Below are positions 1 to 11,985 of a stretch of DNA of 64,000 nucleotides, piece by piece. The notes under the pieces are model-generated. The model saw nothing but the letters and a program-made list of their open reading frames with translations, did no database searches and was not told the origin of the DNA. Numbering within the stretch: the first letter of the stretch is position 1; every line of letters begins with the position of its first letter. The translations under genes were made by a program, and so were the position numbers. The stretch is taken from the NCBI RefSeq assembly GCF_029784155.1, contig NC_073693.1:168817104-168881103 (forward strand). Direction: 5' to 3'. The DNA is from Uranotaenia lowii (lineage: Eukaryota > Arthropoda > Insecta > Diptera > Culicidae).

Positions 1-1018
1 TTTTTAATTTTTATAATTTTGTTCATTTTTATTTTTTTTTTGTTTATTTTCTTATCCATACTACAAAGGTTTGGAAGAAAAGGGCATGAACGGGTTACAC
101 TTTTGACTAGTATAATAATGTAAAAAAAACAATTTCTATTTTACCACGCTTCTGTTTTTTCCTAACGAAACTCAAAGTTTGAAAAAGCATAATGTTCTTA
201 TGGTTTTAACATCGATTATTGAAGAATCAAATTGAAAAAAATTATATCAGTGTAAAAAATCTGGTAAAAAACTATGTTGACTGCATATCTTTTCTTTAAC
301 CATCAAAATACTTAATTTAATTTGAACAATGAACAAAAATGTGTATCAGATAAGCCTTTTTTATTTTGTCAATAATAATTTTACCCACTTTTTGAAAATA
401 TTATTTTAAATGCAGTTTTATGTGCTGTTTACCTATTAAGAGAATTTTTATTCCTTCATTGTTTCACAAACTTGATGATTTTTTCATTTCTCTGCAGCAT
501 AACTCCAAATGGCATCATATCGTTCAAGTTCCTCAACAAAAATGGCAAACTTTTCACTCAATTATTGAAGCAATCCAGAGCTCACCATCTTCTGCCAAAG
601 TTCCATTATGTGACAGAATAATATTTCAAAATAGTGATCGATTTAGGCACATGAGCAGCTGAGACTGCCTAGTGCCTTGTAGTAGGATGTATAGAATCCT
701 GGAATGTGCAGTGCAGTATTTTGTAACTTTATTGTGCCCATACATGAACGAACATACCGACGTACATATGTAACACCCATGCATGCACAGGCAGCCGATA
801 TGCGATGATTGGAAGCCTTCCACCATATTGAAAGGTGGCGTCCTACACTGGTATATGATATGGTATGAAAGCGCCCACTCTATCATTCATGAGCCGGTCG
901 TTCGTTACAGCGTATAGTGTGGCGTGATTGTTATGCAAGTGATACAAACTCGACCCATTTGACAAACGGACCTCTGAACAGACGTTTTCGGCGAACCATT
1001 CCCGGTATTAGTTTGACA
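1..1018. other. AT-rich non-coding DNA, no gene seen
   Basis: Very AT-rich to about position 880, then more balanced. Only short random reading frames occur and none resembles a known protein. I see no terminal repeats or RNA gene here. Confidence 0.6.
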
Positions 1019-1044
1019 ATCAGACGGGCTAGCGCCCGTCTGAT
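1019..1044. repeat. short perfect hairpin
   Basis: Two 11-bp arms (ATCAGACGGGC and its exact complement) surround a 4-base TAGC loop. The stem is GC-rich in a balanced-composition patch (about 880-1480). Function unknown: it could be a terminator-like RNA fold, a protein-binding palindrome or chance. Confidence 0.7.
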
Positions 1045-2329
1045 AACTGAATTTAATCATTCTATGAGTTGAGAAAAGTGAGGTGCATGCTGTTGATCGA
1101 AATCGGCGATGTCAGCGAATTTCTCAGGCGCTAGCATTTGGGTACGCAAAGAAAGGTCCCGGTTCCGTAAATTCCGAAACCGGATGGAGAAGTACTCGCC
1201 TCGCACATTGAATTCAATTCCAGGACGAAAGTTGCATGTGGCGAATTTTGACAACTGCGTCACCCACTGTCAATCATTTTCGTTGATGGTAGCTGCAGTA
1301 GGTACTAGGATGCATATGCATCGAATAGAAACGTTTTCCCCAATGGAATGAAGTAACGCTTTCTGATTGCTTCAAACTCTCACGCAGAGCGTTTGAATTT
1401 GATTACTACGCATTGAAGTAAATCGATCAGTTTTGTTCCATAACTCAATTCATGCAATTTGAAATCAATATTCTGCTGTACGAAAATGTTAGACATGTAC
1501 ACATATGTACCTATTTTGACTCTTAAACGAATTGTATATAGATGACCCATTCCAACGTTGCGTCACATCGTTTGCAAAAAGTATTTCAATAATCTTATTG
1601 ATAACCTGTTTTTTTCTTTCATGGCGCAGGCAGCGAAGTTTGACTTTTACTCTTTTAGCCCTTTCACCCAATACCCATATTGTGAAGGTTTCATGTGATC
1701 ATTAGTCATTTACAAACATTTTAGAATTTTAGCATTTTAGAGTTTTCTAGTTTAGCTTCTTTACCCATATTGAGGGGGTTTCATGCGATTTTAAGTCCTT
1801 TAGAGCATTTTAAAGTTAAGCGGAAGCCGCCATCTTGGATATCAAGGGTTTTGGTTTTTTTTTTGCCAGTATTTGAAAGCAAACAGAACAAGCCATTTGG
1901 CCGAATTGGATAAAATAATTAAAAAAAAAATCTGCTGAGCGTATGTTTTATCATACAACTTTATTTTTGGTTAAACAAAAATAATGACTTCACTAACGGA
2001 CTTCGAAATTCCTTTGATCATTTGTAGCTACCGATTTTTAGCTGTTTTTCCGACTCACGTTAATGGATTTTGCTTTTCAAAATGGTAGGAGTTAAATAAT
2101 TAGAAAAAATGTATCCTGAAAAAAAAAACTCTAATATTACGTTATTCCAATAAGCAATATTGCATTTATGCCTTGAACAGAACATAATAAATGCTTAAAA
2201 TGCCAGAAAAAAGCAATCTGAATGGTTGTGGGTAAAATGCAGATAAATGTATATTTGCCCAAATCATATAAATTTTCCTAACAATCCATAGAAGAATGAA
2301 GTTAAGGCATAATCATTAGGAAAAAAAAG
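1045..2329. other. non-coding DNA with a degenerate direct repeat
   Basis: No gene is supported. The phrase CCCATATTG followed by a GGTTTCATG-like stretch occurs twice about 95 bp apart (near 1672 and 1765), so a small tandem duplication is present. A GCCGCCATCTTGG motif near 1827 is of a kind often seen in insect repeats. Confidence 0.45.
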
Positions 2330-2395
2330 CTTCCCGGGCCGCACAATAGAGTCTCGTGGGTCGCGAGCCCTTGGGCCGCCAGTTGCTCATCCCTG
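2330..2395. mobile_element. solitary right end of a hAT-type DNA transposon
   Basis: Read on the minus strand the segment starts CAGGGATGAGCAACTGG and continues into GC-rich text with gggctcgcgaccc, the usual look of hAT subterminal sequence. An 8-bp duplication would be tctatact at 2396-2403, but no matching left end was found upstream. It is either a truncated element or one with a strongly diverged left end. Confidence 0.5.
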
Positions 2396-3235
2396 TCTAT
2401 ACTAATGATTAACAACTCCAAAAATGAGGAACTCATCCTACGCATGTAATTGGTTGGCTTGTGAGAGAAACGTAAACTTGAACTTTTTACATGGCTCCCA
2501 TAAAAACATTATAAAACTAATTAGCTATTTTATATTAACATAAAAAAGCTATTAAGCATTGAACTGACTAACGCCATGTTGGTTGCAAAATCGAAGGCAA
2601 AAAATGATGCCATGCCAATTGATTCACAATGTCAAGTCAAGTATCTGAAAAAAAATTCAGGGCTATTTTCAAAAAAATCCATTATTTTTACGATGTCTTG
2701 AAAATTATTCCATCAATTCTTATTAAAATAAATATATATTAAATTTCATTATTTTAAAGATTTGACGAGGCGCATTTATTTTAAGATACTATTCCGTACG
2801 CATTTTACCTAAAATCTTCACTGGCGGTGAAGAGATGCTCATAAAATGGCTAAATATTGCTTTTTGTTTTTTTTTTTATTTTACCATATCAAATCTCAAT
2901 AATGCAATCAATGATAAAAATGCAACAAAATGGTTTTATCGAAGATTAAAAATTAAGTCATGATGACGATTCTAAAACAGGGCCAAACAGCTTTATTATA
3001 GTTTTGGTGATGTATAGAATGCGCTTCAACTTTTTATGAAGGTTAGTGCTATAGCTCTAACAAAATTGTGCTGACTATAATAAAGCTTAAATTGTTACTA
3101 GGGATGTGCTGCCTTAAAATTTTGATCAAAACAATTTATTTAATGGACACTCTCTTGAAAAATACCAGACAGGTCGCGACAAAATGTAATCAAATCATCC
3201 GTCCCCAAAATTTTTACACGTTACAGTAACACTTT
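2396..3235. other. AT-rich non-coding DNA
   Basis: No coding region. A 14-bp inverted pair (AGCTTTATTATAG near 2989 and its complement near 3075) brackets about 100 bp and could be a very small MITE or a stem-loop. Confidence 0.45.
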
Positions 3236-4397
3236 AGTTAATCAATTTGATACTCCTGAATAATACCAAAATGTCTCTGTTATTCCGCAACCGATTTTTA
3301 CAAAACTTATAGTTTTTGAAACCTCGTTATGTAACTAAAATACAATTTTCAGACAGCATTCAGCTACAACACTTCAGTTTTCCGTTATTGGAAGTCTAAG
3401 AATAAAAATCCGAAAAAAACGTGCTTCGGAAAAAAACAGTAGATCAGCTTAGCAATGCTAACACAACTTCATTTAGTGTTTAAGAAAGCTGAAATTAGAA
3501 GCTATACGTTGCACATAACGATATAGTTTTTGATTTTTTTTTAAGATCATGACCACAAAAAATGTAAAAAAATGGTGTAAAATAGTAGTTTTCAATCAAT
3601 GAACTGTAAAATTTGTTGAAGTCACAACAGATACATTTTAAAAATCATTTTTATTTTGGCAAAATATTGACGAATTTTCAAAGGCAGCTGTTTTTCGAAT
3701 ATTTTGAAAAATTGCAATTGCTCAGATTTTCTAGGACTTGAATTCAAATTTGCACTGGATTTTGAGTATGTTAACGCAAGATTTTCGTAATAAATTTATA
3801 TTCATCAGAAAAGAGATTTCATATCAATTCTAGAGGTGCAATTACTTTAGCGCTGTAATATTTAACAGAAACATATTTGTGTAACATTACGAGGTTTCCA
3901 AAACTATACATTTACTAGCTGACCCGGTAAACTTCGTTTTACCCGTTTCCTAATAAATCGTTGGAAAATATTTACAGTTCTGTAACTTTTAGTGCTCGTG
4001 AATCTGTTTTCATGAAAATCGTCTTCAAGTGGTTCGAGTTTTGTCCCGTTTCTAGATGATTTTATTTTGGAGCTCCCCTTCCATAAAAAGTGAGATTCTT
4101 GAATCTATTATACAAACCATCTCTGACCTGAAAAACCCTTGGATACCAAATTTCACTTCATTACGACCGACCATTTATTCGTGATGTTGTTACAAAGAAA
4201 ACGCCTTCATTTTTATATATTAGATGTGTAAAAAAGATAATTTTGTATGGGACCCCTCTTCCATAAAAAGTGAGATTATTGAAACTATTATACAAACCAT
4301 CTCTGACCCGAAAAACCCTCGGATACCAAATTTCACTTCATTACGACCGACCATTCATACGTGATGTTGTTACAAAGAAAACGCCTCCATTTTTATA

Positions 4398-6610
4398 TCT
4401 ATATATATAAAAAGCAATTATCTGTATGTTTGTTTGTTTGTTTGTTTGTTTGTTTGTCCTCTATAGACTCAGCCGTCTTAAGAGCTAGAGATCTGAAATT
4501 TGGCATGGATGCTCATTAGGACCAGGAATGATGAAAAATGTTTTTAGATTTTTGGACGACCCCTTCTGAAGGGGGTCGTCCATACAAGACAAATATTGTT
4601 TTCACGTTATTGACGTTATTTTCCGTCGGATTGTGATGAAAATTTGCACATGAGTGTTTTGAGAGACGAGCAATCGATTACAGTTATCAAATTTAGGGTC
4701 AGGGGTCGGCCAAAGGGGTCGTCCATATCAACTGATTATTGTTTTTGCGATATTGGCTTTATTTTACATTGGATTGTGATGAAAATTTGCACAAGATTGT
4801 TTTGAGAGACGAGCAATCGGTTACAGTTGTCAAATTTAGGGATAGGGGTCGGCAGAAGGGGTCGTCCATATCCACTGATTTATGTTTTTGCGATATTGGC
4901 GTTAATATACATCGGATTGTGATGAAAATTGGCACATGAGTGTTTTAAGAGACGAAAAATCGATTACAGTTATCAAATTTAGGGTCAGGCGTCGACCAAA
5001 GGGGTCGTCCATATTCACTGATTAATGTTTTTGCGATATTGGCGTTATTATACATCGGATTGTGATGAAAATTTGCACATGAGTGTTTTGAGAGACGAGC
5101 AATCGATTACATTTATCAAATTTAGGGTTTGAGGTCGGCAAAAGGGGTCGTCCATATCCACTGATTAATGTTTTTGCGATATTGGCTTCATTTTACATTG
5201 AATTGTGATGAAAATTTGCACATGAGTGTTTTGAGAGACGAGCAATCGATTACAGTTATCAAATTTAGGGTCAGGGATCGTCCATATTCACTGATTAATG
5301 TTTTTGCGATATTGGCGTTATTATACATCGAATTGTGATGAAAATTTGCACATGAGTGTTTTGAGAGACGAGCAATCGATTACATTTATCAAATTTAGGG
5401 TTTGAGGTCGGCAAAAGGGGTCGTCCATATCCACTGATTAATGTTTTTGCGATATTGGCTTTATTTTACATTGGATTGTGATGAAAATTTGCACATGAGT
5501 GTTTTGAGAGACGAGCAATCGATTACAGTTATCAAATTTAGGGTCAGGCGTCGGCAGGGGTCGTCCATATTCACTGATTAATGTTTTTGCGATATTGGTG
5601 TTATTATACACTGGATTGTGATGAAAATTTGCACATGAGTGTTTTGAGAGACGAGCAACCGATTTCAAGTTTCGAATTGCAGATCAGAAGTCGGCTGAAG
5701 TAGTCGTCCATACCCAAATTTAATGTTTTTGCGATTTTGACGTTACATTGGATTGAGATGAAAATTTCCGCATAGGAGTTTTGGTCTTTTGCTTTCAGGT
5801 TTCAAATCTTGACTCAGGGGTCGGCAAAAGGGGTTATTATCTGTTCATTGTTTTTACGATATTCTCTTGATTGAGCATAGAATTGTAATGAAAATTGGCA
5901 CATGGGAGTTTAACAGAAAAGATAATTGATTTCAGGTGTCAAGTTTTGAATCGTGGTCAAAAAAAAGGCCGTCCATGTTAGTTGCTCACTGTTTTCGCGA
6001 TATTGTCGTGAGCATGCATCGGATTGAGATGAAAATGTTCAGATGAGGATTATAAACTATGAGCAATTGACTCCAGGTAGCATGTTCCGTGTCAAGGGTT
6101 GGCGAAAGGGGCGTCTATATTCACTGATCACTGTTTTCAAGTTCCTGACGTAATTTTACATATAATTTGAAAAGAAAAAATGGCACAAGGGAGTTTTGAG
6201 GAACGTAAAATTGGTTTCAATTATCGAATTTCGGGCCATGGGACAGAAAAAGAGGGTTTCATTAAAAGTTCAGTGTTTTGTGCAATAATTTTGTTGGAGG
6301 CAGTTAATTGATACCAATTTAAGTGTGAAGGTCAAGCAAAAGAGTCGTCCACACAAACAAATAGTACATGTTTCTGCCATAATGTCTAGATTTTGCAACC
6401 GATCGAGAAGAAAACACTCTCACATAAATTTTAATAAAAAGCCAATCAACAGTTTAATTTGAATTTCAAGTAATAGTAATAGTAGCGACTTTAAACACTG
6501 TTGAATTTTTTCCCCAAAATTGTCGAAAGAATGTTTCGAATTCATTTTCTAAACTCATTTTGACGTACCAATGATTTAAAGCGAAACGAAGTTCGTACGG
6601 GATCAGCTAG
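4398..6610 (+). mobile_element. non-autonomous Helitron copy 1 with internal minisatellite
   Basis: It begins TCTATATATATAAAAAGC after an A and ends GATCAGCTAG before a T. Just before the end is the palindrome ACGAAGTTCGT, which fits the short 3' hairpin of Helitrons. A (GTTT)n microsatellite follows the 5' end. The element matches 35184-36407 along its whole length apart from an extra block of tandem repeats (4572-5760). It has no coding capacity. Length is 2213 bp, against 1224 bp for the other copy. Confidence 0.8.
4572..5760 (+). repeat. about 141-bp tandem repeat array inside the Helitron
   Basis: Units carry gtcgtccatat, TTTTTGCGATATTGG, GATTGTGATGAAAATTTGC and GAGACGAGCAATCG in fixed order. 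Spacings of the gtcgtccat motif are about 141-145 bp, with one shorter unit of about 129 bp. Seven similar units lie between two diverged end units. The second Helitron copy has only those two end units. The reading frames seen in this stretch are by-products of the repeat. Confidence 0.85.
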
Positions 6611-6685
6611 TATTAGATAAAAATCGGTTAGAAACAAGAGAGATATAGCGGATTTAAGCGAGGAGTGTCAAGTTATTGACACTGA

Positions 6686-7212
6686 AGGTCTGATTAGGGG
6701 ATTTATTCCTGGACTTTTAGGGTGCGTCCATAACAAAGTAATGTAGCAAAATTAAAGATTTCAAGAATTCATTTTTTTTATTTGGATGCACCCGAATAAA
6801 CTTACAAGACGTCAAACGTCCAATAGTATCAAATAGTATCCAATAGTAGTCAAACGTACATTATAAGACAAAACAGTTTTTTGGTTGTGCATGGGGGCAT
6901 TTCTTTTGGCATTGATAAACAATAAATTCAATTGACATCACTGCTGGGGCCTAGCAAGGATTGGATGTAGTCATCCAAGCAATACTTCGCTAGGCACTCA
7001 GCAGTAATGTCAATTGAATTTTTTTTCAATGCCAAAGAACATACACCTGTTAAACAGCTTAAAACTTTTTTGCTTGATTAGATACGAAGTTATGGTCTTC
7101 AACGAAGTTGTTCAGCGGAATTTTTCTTTTAAGAGATGTATATAAATTTGCAAATAAAACCATTAGCAGGCTTGGTTTCACAGAAGAAACAAAAATGATG
7201 TTGATTTTTCAG
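6686..7212. other. non-coding spacer with short inverted repeats
   Basis: No gene. GGGTGCGTCCATAA near 6719 and the complement of GGGTGCATCC near 6783 form a small inverted pair. The stronger hairpin at 6903-7036 is listed separately. The rest is AT-rich. Confidence 0.45.
6903..7036. repeat. long imperfect hairpin with a nested perfect stem
   Basis: The outer arms pair TTGGCATTG...AATTCAATTGACAT (left) with ATGTCAATTGAATT...CAATGCCAA (right). CTGCTG and GCCTAGC also pair with their partners further in, and the apex is TTGGATG TAGT CATCCAA, a perfect 7-bp stem. About 134 bp fold into one stem. It may be a miniature foldback element or a pre-miRNA-like hairpin. No target duplication is evident. 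Confidence 0.65.
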
Positions 7213-7214
7213 TA

Positions 7215-8128
7215 TGGGAGAGTGGGGAATCATGGGCCACTTTTTTTCGTTGTTCCATAACTTCTTTATTATAAAAGGTAAAATGAAAATAAAAAATGGT
7301 ATGGTTTTTCACATTTTCAAGGAATCATAAGGTATTTTTTTAAATTTTTAATAAGTTATTGTACCCAAATTCTGACTGTTTGAAAAAAAGCAATTTTTTT
7401 TTTGGATTTTGAAAAATGGTGAGGAATCGTGGGCCACCAAATCCAAATTGACCAAATAACATGCATAGTTTATGATTTGACCCAAAACTGTGATTTCCTA
7501 ATTCATTTCGTTATTTTAAAGTAATTTTAGATGATGAAATAAAAAAGAGAGCTGTGTATGATCGCATAGATTCCAAAACCTGGCTCGCGAACGTTTTGGC
7601 AAATTTTCTCATATAGGATGGACAAAATATTTTTCATAACTCTTCATTTGGCATAAGAAAACTTTACATGTAAGAAAAACGTATTTTAAGTTCTGAATGT
7701 GTATAAAAACATAAAAATATAGGTGGTTCAAGATGTGTGGCCTACGATTCCCCACAAGTTATGATTTGCAAATTGGTTGCGTTTGTGTGACTTATTGATG
7801 TTTCATCAAAAATTCCTTTTCCACGTGAAAGATCATGACAAAACTAAGATCATAAGCGTATGAGCATATTTTTGTTATGCACTTTAGGTTCCCCATCGAT
7901 GAAATTAGCGGGTATTTATTTAATTATGTAAGTAATTTTTTTTAACTTTTTTCAGCATGATAAATAAAAGAAGCATATGATGCGTATTTCAGTCAACAAC
8001 ATATAGGAATATATGCTCACGCAAAGCGACGACGATGACAGTTGGTTTGAAATTTTTATCTCAACACACATCTGAGATATTAAAAGTGGCCCACGTTTCC
8101 CCATGGCCCACGATACCCCACTCTCCCC
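7215..8128. mobile_element. TA-flanked MITE with GGGAGAGTGGGG ends
   Basis: Left end TGGGAGAGTGGGG is preceded by TA (7213-7214). The complement of the right end reads GGGGAGAGTGGGG and is followed by TA (8129-8130). Extra copies of the terminal motif (GGAATC-TGGGCCAC type) lie at about 7227, 7422 and 7737 and twice near 8088-8121, as expected of subterminal binding repeats. A TA duplication suggests mobilisation by a Tc1/mariner-like transposase. No transposase reading frame was found, so it is non-autonomous. Confidence 0.75.
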
Positions 8129-8439
8129 TACAAAATTTTCAATTTTTCCATACTAACATAAAAATCCAAATTTAATCATGTAAACATTACTTAACAATTT
8201 TTCAAATAAAACATGGATGAGTTTTGAACCAAAACGAAGCTTTTGAGACCCCAGGGTTTGATAATTTCTAAAATGTCCCCAAATCGAATCAGCCTTATAC
8301 CACATCCCTTATTCAATTTAAATGTAATCGAGTAATCTACAAAATAATTGACAACATAATGATAATTATTTACATTTCAAGTTTGTTTTTGATTGATTTT
8401 TACTGTCTCATTTATAAAATAAAAGAAACGAGCAAAGAT

Positions 8440-8815
8440 TGACTAACCCAGTTCGATTTATTGGCTTGATGATATAACCACTGATAAAATATCACCTACA
8501 AACTTTTATTGGGTTTATCACGCTACGCAAACACCGTCGGTGTTTAAAAAAATGTTCATACAATCACATTTTTTCAACTTATTTTGTTTGTTGCAAGCTT
8601 CTCCTTTTTCTGAATTAAGCGAGAATCGCATGTTTTTAGAAAATCAAAAATTTACTGATGAAAAAAACGATAATCATTTTTCTGGCTACGTCAATTTGAT
8701 GTCCCATCAACCTCCAAACTTTAGAGGCATAAGCGACACGATTATTTGTCAAAATCATTTTCTTTGAATCCATTGAAGTTGAAAAGTGTAGTATGTTGCT
8801 CACTTGACGATTCGT
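8440..8815 (+). repeat. dispersed repeat, copy 1
   Basis: This block shares ordered motifs with 56165-56395: TTGGCTT-ATGATAT, CAAACTTT, GTCCCATCAACCT, and ATTGAA(GTTGAA)AAGTGT followed by TTGACG. A third copy lies on the minus strand at about 11415-11570. The copies are diverged and have no coding potential. Probably an old, unclassified mosquito repeat. Confidence 0.55.
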
Positions 8816-11345
8816 ATCAAATGACTACATGTCCATGTTTTTCGGATTCCGTTTTTATCGGCAGCGCTACAGACAACACATCGCTTGAACTGGTTCAGCA
8901 ATAGGAAAGCTTCACCAGAGCCATGCGTTCTAGACTTTTTGTCCGATTGGGAAGCACGTGCTTTACCAATCCATCGGGTTGGAGCCATTCAACTGATGTG
9001 GGACAAAGGGTCTAGAACGCACCTTTGAAACTTTCCATAAAATATGCTCTTGGCTCAATTTCAACACCTGTAAATTTTCTTCTACTAAGCGTCTGCTTTA
9101 TCTATCCGTCATTTCTTTCCGATCTTTAATTCTTCTATCAAGAATTTATCATCTAACGTTCACCGCATTGCCATTAAACTAGCATATAAATAATTTACCA
9201 ACGGTGACTATTCGTTAAAAAGATTTATTGAATTTGCAAAATTTTGCGATAAAACTGGGTGTCCACAGAAGTTGTTTAAAAAGGGAAAAAATGCAAATTG
9301 ATAAAAATTTGCAACATAAGCTAACAATTAAAAATATCAATAATTTTTTACTCATACTTTTTTAATACAACGTAATTTTGGTAAAGCATTTTCCTATTCT
9401 TTTGAGGATTAGTCTAATCAAACAAATGATTGATTGAAAAGTGTTAGTTTTTCATCTTCTTTCCACATTTTTCGAAGTTTTTAACACAAAAAAAAGGAAA
9501 ACCCTTATAGGTCAAATTAATTTTTGAACTTCAGTGTTTTGATATGTTTTTAAACAGGTTATAAAAGACCTTAATTGTTTTCAGAACATTTTTTTTGCAT
9601 AGATTTTCTTCAATTTGACGCCCTGCTTTTTGTAAAAAAGCATCTAGACATTATAAGGAGACTAGTGACTTTCTAAGTTTACCTTCTTTATTCATAATTT
9701 TATCTCCGAAGTTATTGCGTCAATGGATAAATTGAATCAATTTTCTCAATTCGCCTCTCTCGCGAGACATCGCGTCGCTTTGGAAAATTGAAACATCCAT
9801 TTGATAGGTCAATTATGGAAAGTGCTTAACGAATCGCGTCCCATTTGGAGAAGAAGTTAAGCAACACGTACAAACCTAACCTGTTGTCAGCGGGGCTAAT
9901 CTACATTTCAATACGTTTGACCGGTTGCCAATTGAAATTGCAATTGAATCGCTTTCGGGTAGATCGGATAAATGGAAGCTGATCCAATGCAATGTGGGCC
10001 TACCGAAAATTTCCCCTATTCGATCCGATCCGTTTGCAACTTTTCCGATGCGTTGTTGTCGGTTGTAAAACAGCGGTCGCCACACGGCCAAAACGCTGGC
10101 TGGCTGGCTGGCAAATTGCCCAACAACCGATTCTATCTGTCTCTCTATACTTAGGTGCATTCACGGCGAAGCGAACTTGTAGCATCTTCCCCGATTAGAG
10201 ATTGTTGAGCTGGCTGACCACATTTCCACAAGCAAACAACCCACAGAACCGAAACATGTGTCCCTGGCGGCATCGTTCGAATCTGTCAACGATGTTGCCA
10301 AAATACTCAAGTGTATCTTTTACTGTCATTAGACAGAATAACATCCTCCGGTTGTCAAAACACGGCCTCACCATCATCACTTGGTGGCACATGCAAATTC
10401 CGAAACAATTTCCGAGCGAATGCGTTTAGCTCGATTTTTGCTAAGCAAGCAAAAGAATCTTTCTTTTTTTCGCTCTTGGCAGGGAATTCCCTTTTCGACA
10501 GATGATGTCATGGAAATCGATCTCACTTCATGCGTTTCTTGGGGTGGTTTAGTTAATTTGTACAAACGCCAGCCTCCAAGACGATTCAAAACTAAACATC
10601 TCTCTAGGCCGCCGTCTGTGTGACGTCAAAACAACAATTTGGTTCACTATTCTGTGTCGCTTTCTTCTTCGTGGAAGCTCGCCGACGTCCTTCTAAACAG
10701 TAGGTAACGATCTAAGCCGACGACAGTCGGAAAATAAATGAAAAACGCGTGACCGGACCAGATCATCCAAACAAGGCGACACGGCGCTATTCGATGATTA
10801 CAAACATGCCCGCAAATTCCGCTCTGTGAAATCTGAGCAATTGCGACCGAGATTTGAGGGAAGCTATTACTTACTTTTGCTTTCTGATGATGGTCGGATC
10901 GCATGACGGTCGGAAATCATTTAGAAACCCCACTCAAGTGACCCCAGATGTTTGCTGTCAGGAGACGGACGGCCGGAAACACGCGTAGGCCTACATGCTA
11001 CACGTACATATGTGGTGATGGTTGACTTTCAACAGAAAGGGTGCGCAAACAAAACAAAGACCCAAGCATGGCTGCTCCAAACTGCCTTCAGGCTTTCGCG
11101 GGAATAAAACATAGATTTTTATGTAAATTATGAAACACAACAACCGGTGTGATTGTATGAGAAAATGGAATAAGATTTTTATGCTTTATGATGAAAAATA
11201 AGCTTCCTCTTGAAAGGACTTTTCACATTTGTGAATTATTACAATACTTTTATATCTTTACATAAAAATATTGGGCTAGAATTATTCATAATCAAAAAGG
11301 CCGGAACGTTATACGTCTATTGTAACTTGCTTGTGGGGGATTGAA
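8816..11345. other. unique DNA; balanced-composition block at about 9720-11080
   Basis: 9060-9720 is AT-rich. From about 9720 to 11080 the composition becomes balanced and no repeat signature is visible. Overlapping short frames on both strands look like chance, with no recognised domain. A (CTGG)n run sits near 10100. Without transposon hallmarks this is a candidate for conserved regulatory or unannotated exon sequence, but nothing here proves function. Confidence 0.4.
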
Positions 11346-11706
11346 ATTAAAAAAATAATTCATGTAATAGAGTGGAATAAATTGGATAAAATCTGATTTT
11401 AAACAAAGTTGTATTCTATCTCTACCGCCAACATCATGCAACACTTTTCAACTTCAATGGCTTCTAAAAACTTAATGTCCACAGATAATCACCCTGATTG
11501 TACATAAAAAATTTTAAGGTTGATGGAACATAAAATAAACGAAATAAAAAAAAAACGGCTTCATCAGTTATTTTTAAATGTACAAAAACATGTAATTTTC
11601 ACCCTACTTAGAAAAATGGGTAATTTTTGTTTTTATTTGAATTAATTTTTTTCATTTTTTCAGTCAAAAATGATTTGATGAAAAAGAACTATGGTATTGC
11701 ATACAT

Positions 11707-11854
11707 CTAGGGGTAAAAAAATACTTCAAAAAATCTTCAAGCTAAAATCATAAAAACTAATGTCTGGATGGATGAAATTTCTAGGGGTAAAAAAATACTT
11801 CAAAAAATCTTCTAGCTGAAATCATAAAAACTAATGTCTGGATGGAAGAAATTT
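11707..11854 (+). repeat. two-copy 74-bp tandem repeat
   Basis: CTAGGGGTAAAAAAATAC starts both copies (11707 and 11781). Each continues through AATCTTC-AGCT-AAATC and ends TCTGGATGGA-GAAATTT, with only a few differences. It is a recent local duplication inside unit 1 of the larger duplication. Confidence 0.85.
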
Positions 11855-11985
11855 TTAAATTAACAAACGCGTGATGCAAAACAATCATATTCCAGCAAAT
11901 GGGAACGAGATTTAAAAGGTGTGTCTTTGATTTGCATTTTGATGCATTTTAGCCCAGGCTGGTAACTGATTTATAAACATAGTTA

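Larger units (their letters stand above)
3915..6617 (-). mobile_element. non-autonomous Helitron, minus orientation, split by another Helitron
   Basis: On the minus strand the element starts TCTAATATATATAAAAATGG and ends GGGTCAGCTAG, with target A before it and T after it (A^T insertion, as known for Helitrons). Its 5' end is interrupted: plus-strand 4398-6610 is a second Helitron, and only 7 bp of the first lie beyond it at 6611-6617. The body (3915-4397) has two tandem versions of a roughly 165-bp block, each with ACCATCTCTGACC and TTTCACTTCATTACGACC. No helicase coding sequence is present, so it would have needed enzymes from elsewhere. Confidence 0.65.
3236..6685. mobile_element. inverted-repeat element (MITE-like) split by Helitrons
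   Basis: The left arm (about 3236-3336) carries GATACTCCT, TCTCTGTTATT, CCGATTTTTA and TTTTTGAAACCTCG in order. Their complements recur in reverse order at 3880-3914 and then, after a 2.7-kb interruption, at 6618-6685. The interruption begins with CTAG at 3915 and ends with GA at 6617, which are exact Helitron boundaries. Removing it makes the right arm continuous and collinear with the left one. The arms are diverged, so this is the oldest layer. Outer limits are approximate and I could not assign a superfamily. Confidence 0.55.

Noticed and set aside
55..2403. Possible full hAT element from about 63 to 2395 using tccatact and tctatact as target duplication
   Set aside because: The left flank does not begin with a CAG-type end and the 8-bp match has a difference. 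Only the right end is supported.
4739..5668. Repeated reading frames in the Helitron array on both strands
   Set aside because: They follow the 141-bp repeat period and carry no protein features. They are by-products of the minisatellite.
4572..5760. Regular repeats resembling a CRISPR array
   Set aside because: Units are about 141 bp with no distinct spacers, and they lie inside a eukaryotic Helitron.
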